Assembly: GCA_013154135.1 (NCBI GenBank)
Contig: JAADDB010000193.1
Location: 1 to 15,100 of the forward strand
Direction: 5' to 3'
Origin: Chloroflexota bacterium
GTDB lineage: Bacteria > Chloroflexota > Anaerolineae > JAADDB01
DNA: 15,100 bases
The stretch's first letter is position 1; each line of letters starts with the position of its first letter. Of this stretch, positions 14,293-15,100 are shown piece after piece. The notes below the pieces were generated by a model. That model saw only the letters and a list, made by a program, of their open reading frames with translations. It searched no databases and had not been told where the DNA came from. The position numbers and the translations under genes were made by a program.

Positions 14293-14925
14293 TCATTGGG
14301 ATTTTGAATTCATGGAAATTTCGAACACACACTTATGCGCCCCGTCCATCATGCACGAACTCAACGTCACGGGCGTGCCGAGGACTTCCCGGAGGAAGGA
14401 CTCCTCCATCTCACAGACGAGTCGATGTTCCTGGGCCACGTCGTGATAGGGACAGGTGTACTCGTAGATGTAGAGGGTATCCCCCTGCTGCTGGATGTCG
14501 GCCACTACACCCCGTTGGCGCAGGAGTTCGTGGAGCTCCTGGAGCCGGCGAGGCAGGTGGGTGGAGTGGAGTCGGCGTTTGTACTCCCGGGCCAATCGGG
14601 TGGATACCCGGCCCAAGAGTTGGCGGGCCTTTTCGGGCCCTTCTGATTCCACGACTTCTTCCAGCAGGGAGAGGGCCAAGGATTCATCCGGTGAGGCCAT
14701 GGCCGCGCGTGCTTTTGGCGTCAACATGTAGACGCGCACGGGCCGTCCGACCCCCCGGCGTTTTTCCTCGTAAGTGAGCAATCCTTTGTGGAGAAGGTGT
14801 TCCAGGTGGAGTCGCACCGCGCTGCTGCTCAGTCCCAGGGCCCGTTGGATTTCCTTGACTGTCATGGGCCCCTGGCGCAGGAGCAATTCCAGCACCTGGG
14901 CTTCCGTTCCCTTTGTTTTCATCAT
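14293..14925 (-). CDS. sufR: SufR-like transcriptional regulator, winged helix with C-terminal Fe-S cysteines (210 aa)
   Basis: DeoR/ArsR-type winged-helix repressor expected to sense Fe-S status and control the suf operon. The DNA-binding domain spans about 7-72: VLELLLRQGPMTVKEIQRAL (11-30), the recognition helix SSSAVRLHLEHLLHKGLL (33-50) and the wing RRGVGRPVRVYMLT (56-69). The C-terminal sensor has C158 (YTCPYHDVA), C171, C191 and C199 (GAHKCVFEI), spaced C-x12-C-x19-C-x7-C, the type of cluster ligation seen in SufR proteins. The start is ATG 14925, with AGGA six bases upstream; an adjacent ATG at 14922 is possible. It is the first gene of the operon and lies 33 bases downstream (minus sense) of a perfect palindrome at 14958-14975. 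Autorepression is likely by analogy, not shown. Confidence 0.92.
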   Translation of the reverse strand: MMKTKGTEAQVLELLLRQGPMTVKEIQRALGLSSSAVRLHLEHLLHKGLLTYEEKRRGVGRPVRVYMLTPKARAAMASPDESLALSLLEEVVESEGPEKARQLLGRVSTRLAREYKRRLHSTHLPRRLQELHELLRQRGVVADIQQQGDTLYIYEYTCPYHDVAQEHRLVCEMEESFLREVLGTPVTLSSCMMDGAHKCVFEISMNSKSQ

Positions 14926-14957
14926 CGACCATCCTGTTTGGGTAAACGATTAAGGCG

Positions 14958-14975
14958 GGCGCATGACCATGCGCC
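14958..14975. promoter_or_regulatory. Perfect palindrome upstream of sufR, candidate SufR operator
   Basis: GGCGCATG and CATGCGCC are exact reverse complements separated by AC (18 bases in all). It sits 33 bases upstream of the sufR ATG, where an autorepressor site is expected, and overlaps the predicted transcription start. It does not match the CAAC-N6-GTTG-like SufR box described for cyanobacteria. Dimeric winged-helix repressors bind sites of this shape, so the link to SufR is a reasonable inference only. Confidence 0.5.
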
Positions 14976-15022
14976 TCTATTGTTCGTGAACCGCGTTAGG
15001 TTTCTGTCGTACCTTGGCGGCG

Positions 15023-15067
15023 GACGGGGCCGCACCTTGGCGGGATGCCGGCGTTCTCGCCCCGTGC
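15023..15067 (+). repeat. Dispersed intergenic repeat, copy B
   Basis: Aligns with 10489-10532 at about 80% identity over 44 columns with one extra C. It lies upstream of sufR, so the two copies bracket sufRCBD. An internal GGCG/CGCC stem with loop TTCT is present here but not in copy A. Confidence 0.6.
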
Positions 15068-15100
15068 ATAGTAAGAGTTTTGTGAGCGAGGCGGGCGGGC

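Larger units (their letters stand above)
14926..15100. other. Upstream region of the suf operon
   Basis: Non-coding by inspection on both strands up to the window edge. It contains a small heptamer-like pair (14941-14954), the palindrome at 14958-14975, a weak -10-like AACAAT on the minus strand (14984-14979) that would start transcription inside the palindrome, two direct copies of ACCTTGGCGG (15011-15020 and 15034-15043), and repeat copy B. No good -35 is seen for the -10 candidate. Confidence 0.5.

Overview
The window is GC-rich, tightly packed bacterial DNA that looks like core chromosome. No IS element, integrase, phage gene, tRNA, rRNA or CRISPR array is visible. The gene set (SUF operon with SufU and SufT, a double-length ThyX, multi-pass membrane proteins of the PTPS-related/YfhO type, an aerobic-type molybdenum hydroxylase) and the Arg/Pro/Trp-rich proteins suggest a thermophilic Chloroflexota-like bacterium. 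That taxonomic guess is inference, not proof.

Layout. (1) Positions 1-3516, minus strand: a molybdenum hydroxylase locus. A short CutM-like 'FAD subunit' is followed by a large protein that fuses the [2Fe-2S] domain to the molybdopterin catalytic domain and runs off the left edge. A sigma70-like promoter lies at 3578-3606. (2) 3732-5279, minus: a duplicated flavin-dependent thymidylate synthase (ThyX). (3) 5278-8209, plus: two overlapping genes for polytopic membrane proteins, divergent from thyX; the two facing start codons share one CATG tetranucleotide. (4) 8210-8356: a convergent spacer holding hairpins. (5) 8357-14925, minus: a complete seven-gene iron-sulfur cluster assembly operon in the order sufR-sufC-sufB-sufD-sufS-sufU-sufT. 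It has short spacers except for a 173-base, inverted-repeat-rich gap between sufD and sufS. (6) 14926-15100: the region upstream of sufR, with a perfect 8+2+8 palindrome (candidate SufR operator) and a diverged second copy of a 44-45 bp repeat also found in the sufD-sufS gap.

How it works together. SufS takes sulfur from cysteine and passes it via SufU to the SufBC2D scaffold, where SufC supplies ATPase activity. SufT (DUF59) probably helps maturation, and SufR, with four C-terminal cysteines, probably senses cluster status and represses the operon. The molybdenum hydroxylase at the other end needs two [2Fe-2S] clusters and so is a plausible client, but no direct link is visible.

I see no clear new multi-gene system. 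The points most worth a second look are: the CutM-like subunit that lacks its FAD-binding N-lobe; the ThyX whose catalytic motif is split between two halves; the nested divergent start codons; the 7-bp tandem repeat that closes all three reading frames at the end of sufU; and the palindromic/dispersed repeats around and inside the suf operon.
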